Shown: positions 7,641-16,222 of the stretch, in pieces
Layout: each line of letters begins with the position of its first letter
Position numbering within the stretch: the first letter of the stretch is position 1
NCBI GenBank assembly: GCA_018054915.1
Contig: JAGPIR010000001.1
Span: forward strand, 1-32,762
Direction of reading: 5' to 3'
From: Allobrachymonas sp.
GTDB taxonomy: Bacteria > Pseudomonadota > Gammaproteobacteria > Burkholderiales > Burkholderiaceae_C
DNA length: 32,762 nt
The notes under the pieces: model-generated
The model's input: only the letters and a program-made list of their open reading frames with translations
Told to the model about the DNA's origin: nothing
Databases searched by the model: none
Made by a program: the position numbers and the translations under genes

Positions 7641-8177
7641 TCACTTCTCGGCATTCAGCGTACGCAACACCTTGTCGGTAATATCGATGCGATTGTTGAT
7701 ATATGCAGCTTCTTGGATGATAACGTCATACTTTTCCTGTTTAGCTATTTGCTCAATCATCCGGTTGGCCTTCTGGATGAAACGCTGCAATTCGTCGTTT
7801 TTCCGGTTGTTGAGATCTTCCTGAAATTCCTGCCGCTTGCGCTGAAAATCGGCATCCTGTGCCATAAGCTGCTGCTGTTTGGCGTTGCGCTGATCTTCCG
7901 GTATCTTGGGTGCATCCTGCTCAAACTGGTCGATGGCCTTTTTCAAGGTGTTGGCTTGCGTCAACAATTGACGCTCACGACCGGAAAATTCCTGCTTGAG
8001 TTTGTTCTGGGCGGCTTTGGACGCTTCCGCTTCACTGAACAGGCGCTCTGCGTTGACAAATCCGATGCGCGTGGGAGCAGCGTCCTGCCCATGCACAGCC
8101 AAGGGCATTGACAGAAACGCGCATACGGCCAATGCGAGAGACAGACGATTGCTTTTGGAGTAAGTGGAAGTATTCAT
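7641..8177 (-). CDS. skp: Periplasmic chaperone Skp/OmpH
   Basis: Skp holds unfolded outer-membrane proteins in the periplasm and delivers them to the BAM complex. The 178-residue protein has a signal peptide of about 30 residues, the OmpH start RIGFVNAERLF, then a long charged, Gln/Lys-rich coiled-coil tentacle region (about 55-145), and ends with a beta segment (YDVIIQEAAYINNRIDIT). Its ATG overlaps the bamA stop as TGATG, so the two are translationally coupled. A hairpin follows the gene. Confidence 0.95.
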   Translation of the reverse strand: MNTSTYSKSNRLSLALAVCAFLSMPLAVHGQDAAPTRIGFVNAERLFSEAEASKAAQNKLKQEFSGRERQLLTQANTLKKAIDQFEQDAPKIPEDQRNAKQQQLMAQDADFQRKRQEFQEDLNNRKNDELQRFIQKANRMIEQIAKQEKYDVIIQEAAYINNRIDITDKVLRTLNAEK

Positions 8178-10549
8178 CAGAATGTTGTCCCCATTTGAAA
8201 TTGAAATTTTTGCAGCTTGTCAGTTGGTTGCTTTCTGAAAGGATGGCCGTATGACAGGCTCAAGGGCCCCATCGGAGATACCCATCGGAGTCCAAAACCC
8301 GCCGATGCCCTGATGCGGCGGTCAGCAGAGGTGGGGGTATAGCTGGATGTTGCATCGGCATACACATTGCCGGCATCCAGAAAGGCAAAAAGACGCAAGG
8401 TCTTGTCGTTATGGGCGCCCGGGAAAGGAGCAATCAACTCAAGATTGGTGTTGAACATTTTATTCCCGCCCACTGAATACACTGTATTGGTTACGGGGTC
8501 CTGTTCTTGCGGACCTATCCCGCCATATTCAAATCCGCGTATCGATCCGGTTCCGCCGACAAAGAAGTTTTTATAAAACGGAAAACAAATTCCAGGAGCC
8601 GCATCCTTATGGCAACTCAGTCCCTTGCCGTACCCCGCATCCACGTTGAACATCAGAGACAGGTTTTTGCCAAGCGGAAAAAATTGCTGAAATTTGTAGG
8701 TAGCCAGTGCATAGCGCATGTCCCCACCGGGGCTCAGAATCGCATTGACCCGATGCAGGGAACCTGAAGTCGGAACCAGCGCGCTGTCGCGGCTGTCACG
8801 GGACCAGCCGACGCTCAAAGGCAGACCGATGGCCGATTTTCCATAGTATGCGATGTAGTCTTTATAGGATGGCGGCAAGTCTGTTGTACCAGCGGCAATC
8901 CCGTAACGCTCCACCCCCACTCCGAAATTGACCGTGTCCTTTTCCGAAAATGGAACACCAAAACTGACGCCTGCCGTATCCGAGCGAACGCGATAATCAC
9001 CACCTTGCCCTTCCTTGGGTTGCAGCATCGAATGCGAAACATAAAACGTGCGCGAAATGCCCGACGTCGTGAAATACGGATCGGTCGAACTGATGGCATA
9101 AGTCCTGTCGTATTTTCCGGTATTGATATTCAGGGAAAAAGACTGGCCGGATCCAAAAATGTTGTCCTGGCTCAGGCCAAACGACAAAGTCAATTTATCT
9201 GACGACGAATAACCGGCTCCCAACTGGATGGAACCCGTCGGCCGCTCCTTGACGGTAACTACAAGATCCGCCTGGTCCGGCGATCCGGTCACCGGTTGGG
9301 TTTCGATGTTGACGTCGGTAAAATATCCCAATCTTTCCAGACGCTCCCGCGAAAGGCGGATCTTCTCGGTGTCATACCACGATGCTTCATATTGCCGCAC
9401 TTCACGGCGAATGACCTCATCGCGGGTTTTGGTATTACCGACGACATTGACCCGGCGGATATAGGCACGCTGCCCCGGCTCGGCAACCAGGACCAGTTCC
9501 ACCTGCTGATTTTTGTCCTGGTCGATCCTTGGCCTGGCTTCTATCCGGGCAAAGGCATGACCATAGCTGCTAAAATGCCGTTTCATGGCATCAATGGTTG
9601 CCTGCACATCTTCCAGCTTGTAGGGCTCTCCCGGCTGGATCCGGACCAATGACTGGAACTCTTCGTTCTTGCCCAAATAATTGCCCGCAAGGGACACTGC
9701 TGAAACCACATAGCGCGCACCTTCCGTGACATGCACGACCACGCTCATGTCTCGCTTGTCCGGAGCAATGGTCGTCTGAACAGAGTCGACCTTGAACGCC
9801 ATGTAACCACGATCGTGATAAAACCTGCGTATGGCATCCAGATCCGTGTTGAGCTTGTTCTCGGAATAGACATCGGATTTGGTGTACCACGACATCCAGT
9901 TGCCGGTATCCAATTGCATCTGGTCCTGCAGTGTTGAACTGCTGAACGCCTGATTTCCGACAAAACGGATGTCTTTGATGCGTGACCGGTACCCTTCACG
10001 CACCGTGAACAGAAGATTGACCCGGTTGCGTTCAACGGGTGTGACGGTCGGAATAATTTCGGCCCCAAAAATTCCCCTGTCCTGATACTGGCGCAACAAT
10101 TCCTGAATGGCGCGCGCTTCCGTGGCCTTGTCGTAATTGCGCCCGGGAGCGATACCCAAACGAGACAAGGCGCCCAACAGGGTAGCCTTGTCAATTTCCT
10201 TGCCCGCATTCACTTCAACGGAATGGATGGCCGGCCGCTCCTGGACAACAATCACCATGTTGTCATCGCGCACGTCGATGCGTACATCCTGAAACAACCC
10301 GAGGGCAAAAAGTGAACGGATGGCTGCGGCGCCACGCTCATCACTGTAGGTGTCGCCGATCTTGACAGGAATGGAGGCAAACACCGTTGCCGCCTCCACG
10401 CGCTGCAACCCCTCGACCTTGATGTCTTTGATGACAAAAGGGTCCGCTGCCCATGCAGTATTGGCAGCCAACGCCATGCTGACTACAGCAACCCATGGCT
10501 TGAGTGAAAATGACAAGAGGGGATGGCTCATGAAATGTTGGCTATGCAT
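8177..10549 (-). CDS. bamA: Outer membrane protein assembly factor BamA
   Basis: BamA is the Omp85 core of the machine that inserts beta-barrel proteins into the outer membrane. The 790-residue product has a signal peptide ending AWA-ADPF, five POTRA domains (about 35-430), and a 16-strand barrel ending with Phe (QFQMGTTF), the usual terminal signal. The loop-6 motif is present as GGTGSIRGFEYG (IRGF in place of VRGF). A Cys pair (CHKDAAPGIC) lies just before it and could form an extracellular disulfide. The start is uncertain: ATG at 10549 or ATG at 10531, neither with a clear Shine-Dalgarno. It sits 21 nt after rseP and overlaps skp. Confidence 0.97.
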   Translation of the reverse strand: MHSQHFMSHPLLSFSLKPWVAVVSMALAANTAWAADPFVIKDIKVEGLQRVEAATVFASIPVKIGDTYSDERGAAAIRSLFALGLFQDVRIDVRDDNMVIVVQERPAIHSVEVNAGKEIDKATLLGALSRLGIAPGRNYDKATEARAIQELLRQYQDRGIFGAEIIPTVTPVERNRVNLLFTVREGYRSRIKDIRFVGNQAFSSSTLQDQMQLDTGNWMSWYTKSDVYSENKLNTDLDAIRRFYHDRGYMAFKVDSVQTTIAPDKRDMSVVVHVTEGARYVVSAVSLAGNYLGKNEEFQSLVRIQPGEPYKLEDVQATIDAMKRHFSSYGHAFARIEARPRIDQDKNQQVELVLVAEPGQRAYIRRVNVVGNTKTRDEVIRREVRQYEASWYDTEKIRLSRERLERLGYFTDVNIETQPVTGSPDQADLVVTVKERPTGSIQLGAGYSSSDKLTLSFGLSQDNIFGSGQSFSLNINTGKYDRTYAISSTDPYFTTSGISRTFYVSHSMLQPKEGQGGDYRVRSDTAGVSFGVPFSEKDTVNFGVGVERYGIAAGTTDLPPSYKDYIAYYGKSAIGLPLSVGWSRDSRDSALVPTSGSLHRVNAILSPGGDMRYALATYKFQQFFPLGKNLSLMFNVDAGYGKGLSCHKDAAPGICFPFYKNFFVGGTGSIRGFEYGGIGPQEQDPVTNTVYSVGGNKMFNTNLELIAPFPGAHNDKTLRLFAFLDAGNVYADATSSYTPTSADRRIRASAGFGLRWVSPMGPLSLSYGHPFRKQPTDKLQKFQFQMGTTF

Positions 10550-10570
10550 AACAGGTCAATAACTGGGGGT

Positions 10571-11947
10571 TCAACGCAGATGGCGCACAATATCATTGAA
10601 GGTGGCAAGCACCATCATGCACCCGAGCAAGATCAACCCCACTTTTTGCAGGCGTATCTGCCAAGCTTCCGACAGTGGGCGTCCTGTCGCCAGCTCCCAG
10701 AGATAATACATCAGGTGCCCACCATCCAAAACCGGAATGGGCAATAAATTCAGTACCCCGAGACTCACACTGATGAGTCCCAAAAAGGCCAGATAGGCAG
10801 TTATGCCAGCCTGTGCCGAACGCCCGGCAAAATCGGCAATGCTCAACGGGCCGCTGAGATTCTTGACGGATATTTGTCCTGTCAGCATCTTGGCAAAGCC
10901 CTTGACGCTGATCAACCCCACTTCCCATACCTGCTGAATCCCCCGGCCCAAGCCGTCCACAAAACCGTATCGAACCATTACCGTTGCGACCGGGCCTCCA
11001 AAGTGGATTCCGGCCCTGGCCACTTGCTGCTGCCCAGACTGCTCCAGAACCGGGGTGACCTGCAAATCGAGAGCCTCACCGGCCCTCTCGATCTTCCATG
11101 CCTGCGGCTTTGCGGAAAGATTGCCTTGGATCAATTGCCGCAACTGCCAGGCGTCCTCCACCGGATGGTTGTCAATGGCCAGCACACGGTCATGGTCTTT
11201 CACGCCGCCCTGTGCAGCCGCGCCTCCTGGCACCACTTGACTCACGATCGGCGGCATCCAGGGTACACCGATGCCGATGATACGGGAAAACCCTTCATTG
11301 GCTTCCTGACCAGACTTGATCTTGTGCAGGGGCACGATCACCACGCGTTCGCGGGTTGTGGCGCCTGTAGTTTCGGTCAGTGTGGAGCGCACTTCCAGCG
11401 CAATGTCGCGCCGGTCGAGCGCGGCCTGGCTCAGGCTCCACGTCAACTGCTCGAGCGACACGACAGGTTCCCATTCATCCGCCGATGCATACCGCCATTG
11501 CAAGATTTTGTCGCCGCTGCGCAGGCCTGCCTCCGCCGCCAGACTCTGTGCGGGAGGCTGCGCCACAATGGGGTGAGCCTGCTGCACGCCGTACCATGCC
11601 ATGGCGGTATACAGTCCCGCGGCCAGCAACAGGTTGGCCACAGGCCCGGCCGCCACAATCAGAAAGCGTTTCCATACGGGCTGGCTGTTGAAGGCCAGGT
11701 GTCGTTCCTCCGGAGCGACAGGACCTTCACGTTCGTCCAGCATTTTCACGTACCCGCCCAATGGCAATAGACACAAGGCGAATTCGGTTTCCTGGTTTTT
11801 TCCTTTCCAGAGCAACAGGGGCCGGCCAAAGCCAATGGCAAAGCGCAACACTTTTACGCCACACCAGCGTGCGACCTGGAAATGACCGTATTCATGAATC
11901 GCGACAAGAAGCCCGATGGCCACGATGAACGCTGCCAATGTAATCAT
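10571..11947 (-). CDS. rseP: Site-2 zinc metalloprotease RseP
   Basis: RseP cuts membrane-embedded anti-sigma factor in the envelope stress response and clears signal-peptide remnants. The 458-residue protein has the zinc motif HEYGH (H18, E19, H22) in the first membrane helix, two PDZ-like domains in the middle (AGLRSGDKI; VVPGGAAAQGGVKDHDRV), and the third zinc ligand in LDGG (407-410) near C-terminal membrane helices. I chose the ATG at 11947, which overlaps the dxr stop as ATGA and has AAAGGTGG upstream. A GTG three codons earlier is possible. Its place next to bamA-skp matches a role in outer-membrane homeostasis. Confidence 0.96.
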   Translation of the reverse strand: MITLAAFIVAIGLLVAIHEYGHFQVARWCGVKVLRFAIGFGRPLLLWKGKNQETEFALCLLPLGGYVKMLDEREGPVAPEERHLAFNSQPVWKRFLIVAAGPVANLLLAAGLYTAMAWYGVQQAHPIVAQPPAQSLAAEAGLRSGDKILQWRYASADEWEPVVSLEQLTWSLSQAALDRRDIALEVRSTLTETTGATTRERVVIVPLHKIKSGQEANEGFSRIIGIGVPWMPPIVSQVVPGGAAAQGGVKDHDRVLAIDNHPVEDAWQLRQLIQGNLSAKPQAWKIERAGEALDLQVTPVLEQSGQQQVARAGIHFGGPVATVMVRYGFVDGLGRGIQQVWEVGLISVKGFAKMLTGQISVKNLSGPLSIADFAGRSAQAGITAYLAFLGLISVSLGVLNLLPIPVLDGGHLMYYLWELATGRPLSEAWQIRLQKVGLILLGCMMVLATFNDIVRHLR

Positions 11948-13176
11948 GCCTGCCACCTTTGCACCAGTGATCCCGCCACAGTCCGCGCCTGTGCATCAAG
12001 CGCCATCAGGCTCTCGAGCGTATCAGGTGTGCTGAAAACTGTTTGCTCAAGGGTTTGCGCATTGACGGCGAATATCTGGTCAAAACGGATGCGGCCGCCG
12101 AGAAAAGCTGCAACTGCTATCTCATTGGCTGCATTGAACACCGCCGTACTGCCAGACGGAGCCGCCAGCGTCTGCCAGACCAAGGGCAAGCAGGGAAAAC
12201 GCTCCGGATGACCATGGTGATGGACGGATTCGAAAGTCATTTGCACCAAGGAAGAAAAATCCAGTGCCGGCGCGCCGCTGTGCATGCGTTGCGGCCAGGC
12301 CAGGCCATAGGCAATGGGCACCCGCATGTCGGGCGTGCCTAGTTGCGCCACGATGGAGGTATCGCGATACTGGACCATCGAATGGACAATACTCTGCGGA
12401 TGGATCACCACGTCCATCTGTTGCGGTGCCATGCCAAAAAGGTAATGCGCTTCGATGACCTCCAGCGCCTTGTTGACCATGGTGGCCGAATCGACCGAAA
12501 TTTTCCGGCCCATGCGCCAATTGGGATGCGCGCATGCCTGCTCAGGCGTAACGTCTTTCAAGCGTGCCGGATCAGTCGTCCGGAAAGGTCCTCCAGATGC
12601 CGTCAGAATGATTTTTTCCACCTGTTGCTGCCAGGTGGCGGGATCTTGTGGCAAGGACTGAAAAATAGCGGAATGTTCGCTGTCGATGGGCAGCAAAGTG
12701 CTCCCCCCCTGCTGGACGGCCTGCAAAAAAACGGTACCGCCCACGACCAGCGCCTCCTTGTTGGCCAGCAGCAGGCGCTTGCCCGCACTTGCGGCCGCCA
12801 GACAGGGGGCCAGCCCTGCGGACCCCACGATCGCGGCCATGACCATGTCCACATCGGGATGGGCCGCCACATCGACCAGCCCTTCCTCACCAGCCAGAAC
12901 TTCGGTGCGCAGATTCAATTCCCGGCACTGCTGGCGCAGCAGATTGGCATGCGCCACAGAGGCCATGACCGCATACCGGGGTTGGTGGCGCATGCAGAGC
13001 GCCAGCATTTTGTCGACCTGCGTTGCCGCAGTGATGGCGAACAGCCCAAACTGCTCCGGATGCCGTGCCATTACGTCCAGGGTATTGGTACCGATGGAAC
13101 CGCTGGCACCCAATACGGTTACCCACTTTTTCGTGCTGTTTTCCATCGGCTGTCGATCGTCCATGCGGCCCGGCAT
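11944..13176 (-). CDS. dxr: 1-deoxy-D-xylulose-5-phosphate reductoisomerase
   Basis: Dxr converts DXP to MEP with NADPH, the committed step of the non-mevalonate isoprenoid pathway, which feeds UppS two genes upstream. Visible are the NADPH motif LGASGSIG, LANKEALV, the substrate-binding SEHSAIFQ, ISVDSATMVNK and HPQSIVHSM. I chose the ATG at 13176, which shares a base with the cdsA stop (TGATG) and gives 410 residues. Alternatives are 13191 and 13146; the latter (MENSTKK) gives the most typical length of about 400. The 3' end overlaps rseP. Confidence 0.96.
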   Translation of the reverse strand: MPGRMDDRQPMENSTKKWVTVLGASGSIGTNTLDVMARHPEQFGLFAITAATQVDKMLALCMRHQPRYAVMASVAHANLLRQQCRELNLRTEVLAGEEGLVDVAAHPDVDMVMAAIVGSAGLAPCLAAASAGKRLLLANKEALVVGGTVFLQAVQQGGSTLLPIDSEHSAIFQSLPQDPATWQQQVEKIILTASGGPFRTTDPARLKDVTPEQACAHPNWRMGRKISVDSATMVNKALEVIEAHYLFGMAPQQMDVVIHPQSIVHSMVQYRDTSIVAQLGTPDMRVPIAYGLAWPQRMHSGAPALDFSSLVQMTFESVHHHGHPERFPCLPLVWQTLAAPSGSTAVFNAANEIAVAAFLGGRIRFDQIFAVNAQTLEQTVFSTPDTLESLMALDAQARTVAGSLVQRWQA

Positions 13177-14021
13177 CAACGATGCATCCACAAGGTGGCG
13201 GCAAGTGCCAGCGGCAATACCGGCAAAAGGGAGTCCACGCGATCAAGAACACCGCCGTGCCCCGGCAGCAGGTTGCTGCTGTCCTTCATGTTCATGCTGC
13301 GTTTCATCAGCGATTCCACCAGATCACCCATCACACCCAAAACAGTCATGGCCACCGCCAGACCCAATAGCCCGATCCACCCTGCATGCTGGACCGTTGC
13401 ACCATATATATTCTCTACGCCTTGCCGTGCGGGAACCATGCAAAAAACCAAAAGCAATACACCAACCATTCCGCCTATTGCGCCTTCCCAGGTCTTGCCA
13501 GGGCTGATCCGCGGAGCCAACTTGTGCCGGCCAAGTGTACGCCCCACAAAATAGGCCGCCATATCAGCCATCCATACAACCGCCATCACCGACAGCAGAT
13601 ACCAGGCGCCTTGGCGTTCATACAGGTACACGGCTGCCAGCCACGCCATCCACAGGCTCACAAGCCCCATGATCAGGCGTAGAAGGCGTGGAATGCGTTG
13701 CCATGCAGGAATGCCGGCTCGCAACAGCCAGGCTGCGCCAAACAGCCAAACTCCTGTCCAGACCGTTATCAGCCAGGCCAGTGCGTTGTCAGTCCCCCGG
13801 TACATGTTTCCCAGAAAAAGGGCCATGCATCCCAGCACGGCAAGCACGGCACAACCCAGCGCCGGCAGCCCGTCAAAGCCGCTCAGGCGGCCCCATTCCC
13901 ATGCGGCTGCGCCCACTAGAAGGGTCATGAAAACGGGAAATGCCCATACAGACGGACTGGTCAACACCCCAAATAGAACAACCAGTAGAGCCAATGCCGT
14001 AATGACGCGCTGTTTCAACAT
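13176..14021 (-). CDS. cdsA: Phosphatidate cytidylyltransferase (CDP-diglyceride synthase)
   Basis: CdsA makes CDP-diacylglycerol from phosphatidic acid and CTP in the inner membrane, the branch point of phospholipid synthesis. The 281-residue protein is strongly hydrophobic with about seven or eight membrane helices. It ends with the family signature: SLMKRSMNMKD followed by LPGHGGVLDRVDS. The GKTWEGAIGG motif is also present. The ATG lies 7 nt inside the end of uppS, and the gene ends sharing a base with the dxr start, so the three are tightly coupled. Confidence 0.96.
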   Translation of the reverse strand: MLKQRVITALALLVVLFGVLTSPSVWAFPVFMTLLVGAAAWEWGRLSGFDGLPALGCAVLAVLGCMALFLGNMYRGTDNALAWLITVWTGVWLFGAAWLLRAGIPAWQRIPRLLRLIMGLVSLWMAWLAAVYLYERQGAWYLLSVMAVVWMADMAAYFVGRTLGRHKLAPRISPGKTWEGAIGGMVGVLLLVFCMVPARQGVENIYGATVQHAGWIGLLGLAVAMTVLGVMGDLVESLMKRSMNMKDSSNLLPGHGGVLDRVDSLLPVLPLALAATLWMHR

Positions 14022-14779
14022 GCCGCACCGTCTCCTTGCTGCACTTGTTCAGAGGTCTTGCCGAAACGCCGCTCACGGCGCTGATAATCGTGCAAAGCAG
14101 CATCCAGCGACTGCTCGTCAAAATCAGGCCACAGGGTATCGGTGAAATACAGTTCTGTATAGGCGCTTTGCCACAACAAGAAATTGCTGATGCGCAACTC
14201 GCCTCCGGTACGAATAAGCAGGTCAGGATCTGGAACATGGCTCAAAGCCATAGCCGCTTGCAGGTTGTCTTCCGTAATGGCCAAGCCCTGCCCTGCCACC
14301 TTGGCTGCCGCCTGGACAATATCCCAACGCCCGCCATAGTTGAAGCAGATATTGAGAATCAGGTGTTTGTTTTCACTTGTCAGCCGCTCAGTCTCCGTCA
14401 GGCTGTGTTGCAGCGATTGCGACAAACTGTTGCGCTCTCCCGCAAAATGCAATCGCACGCCTTCGGCATGCAAACGAGGGACTTCCGCCGCTATCGCCTT
14501 GACTAACAACCCCATCAGACCTGAGACTTCGTCGGCCGGACGGTTCCAATTTTCTGAAGAAAAGGCAAAAACCGTCAGCACCTTGATGCCGTGACGAACG
14601 CAGGCCCGCACACAGCGCTTGAGCGACTCTACACCCTCGCGATGACCCGCCAGCCGTGGCATGAAACGCTGCCGGGCCCAGCGACCGTTGCCATCCATGA
14701 CAATGGCTACATGTTGCGGAACGGATGCAGGACTGTCGGAATGTCTGGACATGCTATGGAGGGACACCTGCAATGGCAT
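14015..14779 (-). CDS. uppS: Undecaprenyl diphosphate synthase (isoprenyl transferase)
   Basis: UppS is a cis-prenyltransferase that makes undecaprenyl diphosphate, the carrier for peptidoglycan and O-antigen. The motifs are IVMDGNGRWA with the catalytic Asp, HREGVESLKR, FAFSSENWNRP, and the C-terminal DLLIRTGGELRISNFLLWQ with TELYF. The ATG at 14779 shares one base with the frr stop (TGATG); a TTG just before it and an ATG ten codons in are alternatives. Length is 254 residues, normal for the family. The order frr-uppS-cdsA-dxr is typical of betaproteobacteria. Confidence 0.96.
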   Translation of the reverse strand: MPLQVSLHSMSRHSDSPASVPQHVAIVMDGNGRWARQRFMPRLAGHREGVESLKRCVRACVRHGIKVLTVFAFSSENWNRPADEVSGLMGLLVKAIAAEVPRLHAEGVRLHFAGERNSLSQSLQHSLTETERLTSENKHLILNICFNYGGRWDIVQAAAKVAGQGLAITEDNLQAAMALSHVPDPDLLIRTGGELRISNFLLWQSAYTELYFTDTLWPDFDEQSLDAALHDYQRRERRFGKTSEQVQQGDGAAC

Positions 14780-15339
14780 CAAACCGCCAGGATGTCCTGT
14801 TCTTTTTCCTGAATCAACTGATCCACGACGGTAATTTCCTTGTCGGTGGTTTTCTGAACTTCCACCTCCGAACGCTTTTGTTCGTCTTCGGAAATTTCCT
14901 TGTCTTTCACCAGCTTTTTCAATGCCTCGTTGGCATCACGGCGCAGATTACGAATAGCCACTTTGGCGGCTTCGCCCTCATGGCGAACGACCTTGGTCAT
15001 TTCCTTACGGCGTTCTTCAGTCATGGCGGGCATGGGCACACGAATCAAATCGCCCATGGCTGCGGGATTGAGTCCCAGATCGCTGTCGCGGATGGCTTTT
15101 TCGATCTTCTGACCCATGCCCTTTTCCCAGGGCTGTACGCTCAAGGTACGCGCATCCAGCGACGAAACGTTGGCGACCTGGCTCAATGGCACCATTGAAC
15201 CGTAATATTCGACCTGCACGTTATCAAGCAAGGCCGGGTTGGCACGTCCGGTGCGGATTTTGGTCAAATTGGTTTTGAGCATCGTGATGGATTGTTCCAT
15301 CTTGCTCTGCATGTTCTTTCGAATGTCAGCCACTGACAT
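14779..15339 (-). CDS. frr: Ribosome recycling factor
   Basis: RRF, with EF-G, splits post-termination ribosomes. The 186-residue protein begins MSVADIRKNMQSKM and contains the conserved KIRTGRANPALLD, YYGSMVPLSQVAN, IRVPMPAMTEERRKEM and the C-terminal helix DKEITVVDQLIQEKEQDIL. An open frame extends 8 codons upstream, but CTGGAGAAAACC directly before this ATG gives a clear Shine-Dalgarno and the family's usual start. It follows pyrH by 71 nt. Confidence 0.97.
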   Translation of the reverse strand: MSVADIRKNMQSKMEQSITMLKTNLTKIRTGRANPALLDNVQVEYYGSMVPLSQVANVSSLDARTLSVQPWEKGMGQKIEKAIRDSDLGLNPAAMGDLIRVPMPAMTEERRKEMTKVVRHEGEAAKVAIRNLRRDANEALKKLVKDKEISEDEQKRSEVEVQKTTDKEITVVDQLIQEKEQDILAV

Positions 15340-15410
15340 GGTTTTCTCCAGAGAGGTTTGCATAAGCTAAAGACACGCCGGATCGACTTTACCGGACTGT
15401 ATGCGCATTT

Positions 15411-16133
15411 TCAAATATATACCAGCGTACCCTCATCATGCCCGGTGACGACGCGTTTGAGCGCCCCGGGCTTGATGATTGAAAACACCCGAATGGGCAG
15501 TTTCTGGTCGCGGCACAAGGCAAAAGCGGTCGCATCCATGATGCCCAAATTTCGTATCATGGCCTCATCGAACGTCAACTTGTCATAGCGCGTGGCGTTG
15601 GCATCCTTGCTCGGGTCGGCCGTATAGACGCCATCGACTTTCGTAGCTTTGAGCACCAACTCGGCCCCGATCTCCGCACCACGCAAAGCGGCTGCTGTAT
15701 CCGTTGTAAAGAACGGATTGCCGGTACCTGCGGCAAAAACCACAACTTTGCCTTCTTCCAGATACTGGAGCGCTTTGGGACGAACATAAGGCTCAACAAC
15801 CTGCTCAATCGAAATAGCCGACATCACGCGCGCAGTCAGACCCACCTTGTTCATCGTGTCAGCAAGCGCCAGTGCATTCATGACCGTTGCCAGCATGCCC
15901 ATGTAGTCGGCTGTAGCCCGATCCATCCCGAATGCCCCGCCGGCAACACCCCGGAAGATATTGCCCCCACCAATCACCACGGCCACCTGCACGCCCATAT
16001 GTACGACTTCAGCGATTTCCTCGACCATGCGCACGATGGTGTCATGATTGATGCCAAATGCATCGGGCCCCATCAGGGCCTCTCCGGACAGTTTCAGCAG
16101 AACCCTTTGTACGACCGGGTGTTCGTCAGGCAT
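15411..16133 (-). CDS. pyrH: Uridylate kinase
   Basis: PyrH phosphorylates UMP to UDP and is the bacterial hexameric amino-acid-kinase type. The 240-residue protein shows VLLKLSGEALMG, the glycine-rich VVIGGGNIFRG, MDRATADYMGMLATVMN, AAGTGNPFFTTDTAAALRG, and LKATKVDGVYTADP. The ribosome-binding site CTGGAG lies 7 nt before the ATG. The order tsf-pyrH-frr is conserved in most bacteria. The gap to tsf contains a stem-loop without a U-tract. Confidence 0.97.
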   Translation of the reverse strand: MPDEHPVVQRVLLKLSGEALMGPDAFGINHDTIVRMVEEIAEVVHMGVQVAVVIGGGNIFRGVAGGAFGMDRATADYMGMLATVMNALALADTMNKVGLTARVMSAISIEQVVEPYVRPKALQYLEEGKVVVFAAGTGNPFFTTDTAAALRGAEIGAELVLKATKVDGVYTADPSKDANATRYDKLTFDEAMIRNLGIMDATAFALCRDQKLPIRVFSIIKPGALKRVVTGHDEGTLVYI

Positions 16134-16167
16134 GAATGCTCCAGGTGTGGTTTCAGTCAGTGCATGG

Positions 16168-16193
16168 CGGCATCCGCATGCAGCGGAATGCCG
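16168..16193. other. Stem-loop in tsf-pyrH spacer
   Basis: The inverted repeat CGGCATCCGC (16168-16177) and GCGGAATGCCG (16183-16193) forms a 10-bp stem with one bulged base and a 5-nt loop. There is no U-tract, so it is more likely an RNA processing or stability element than a terminator. Confidence 0.35.
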
Positions 16194-16222
16194 GAAAATA
16201 GCAGAACCGGTTGCGAAAAATA

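Noticed and set aside
7459..7644. 61-codon minus-strand frame between skp and lpxD
   Set aside because: Overlaps the hairpin, has no ribosome-binding site and no protein-like features.
10874..11770. Plus-strand frame of 298 codons
   Set aside because: Antisense shadow of rseP with a His/Gln-rich composition typical of reversed coding strands.
12343..13554. Plus-strand frame of 403 codons
   Set aside because: Antisense to dxr and cdsA; no domain, no start signal.
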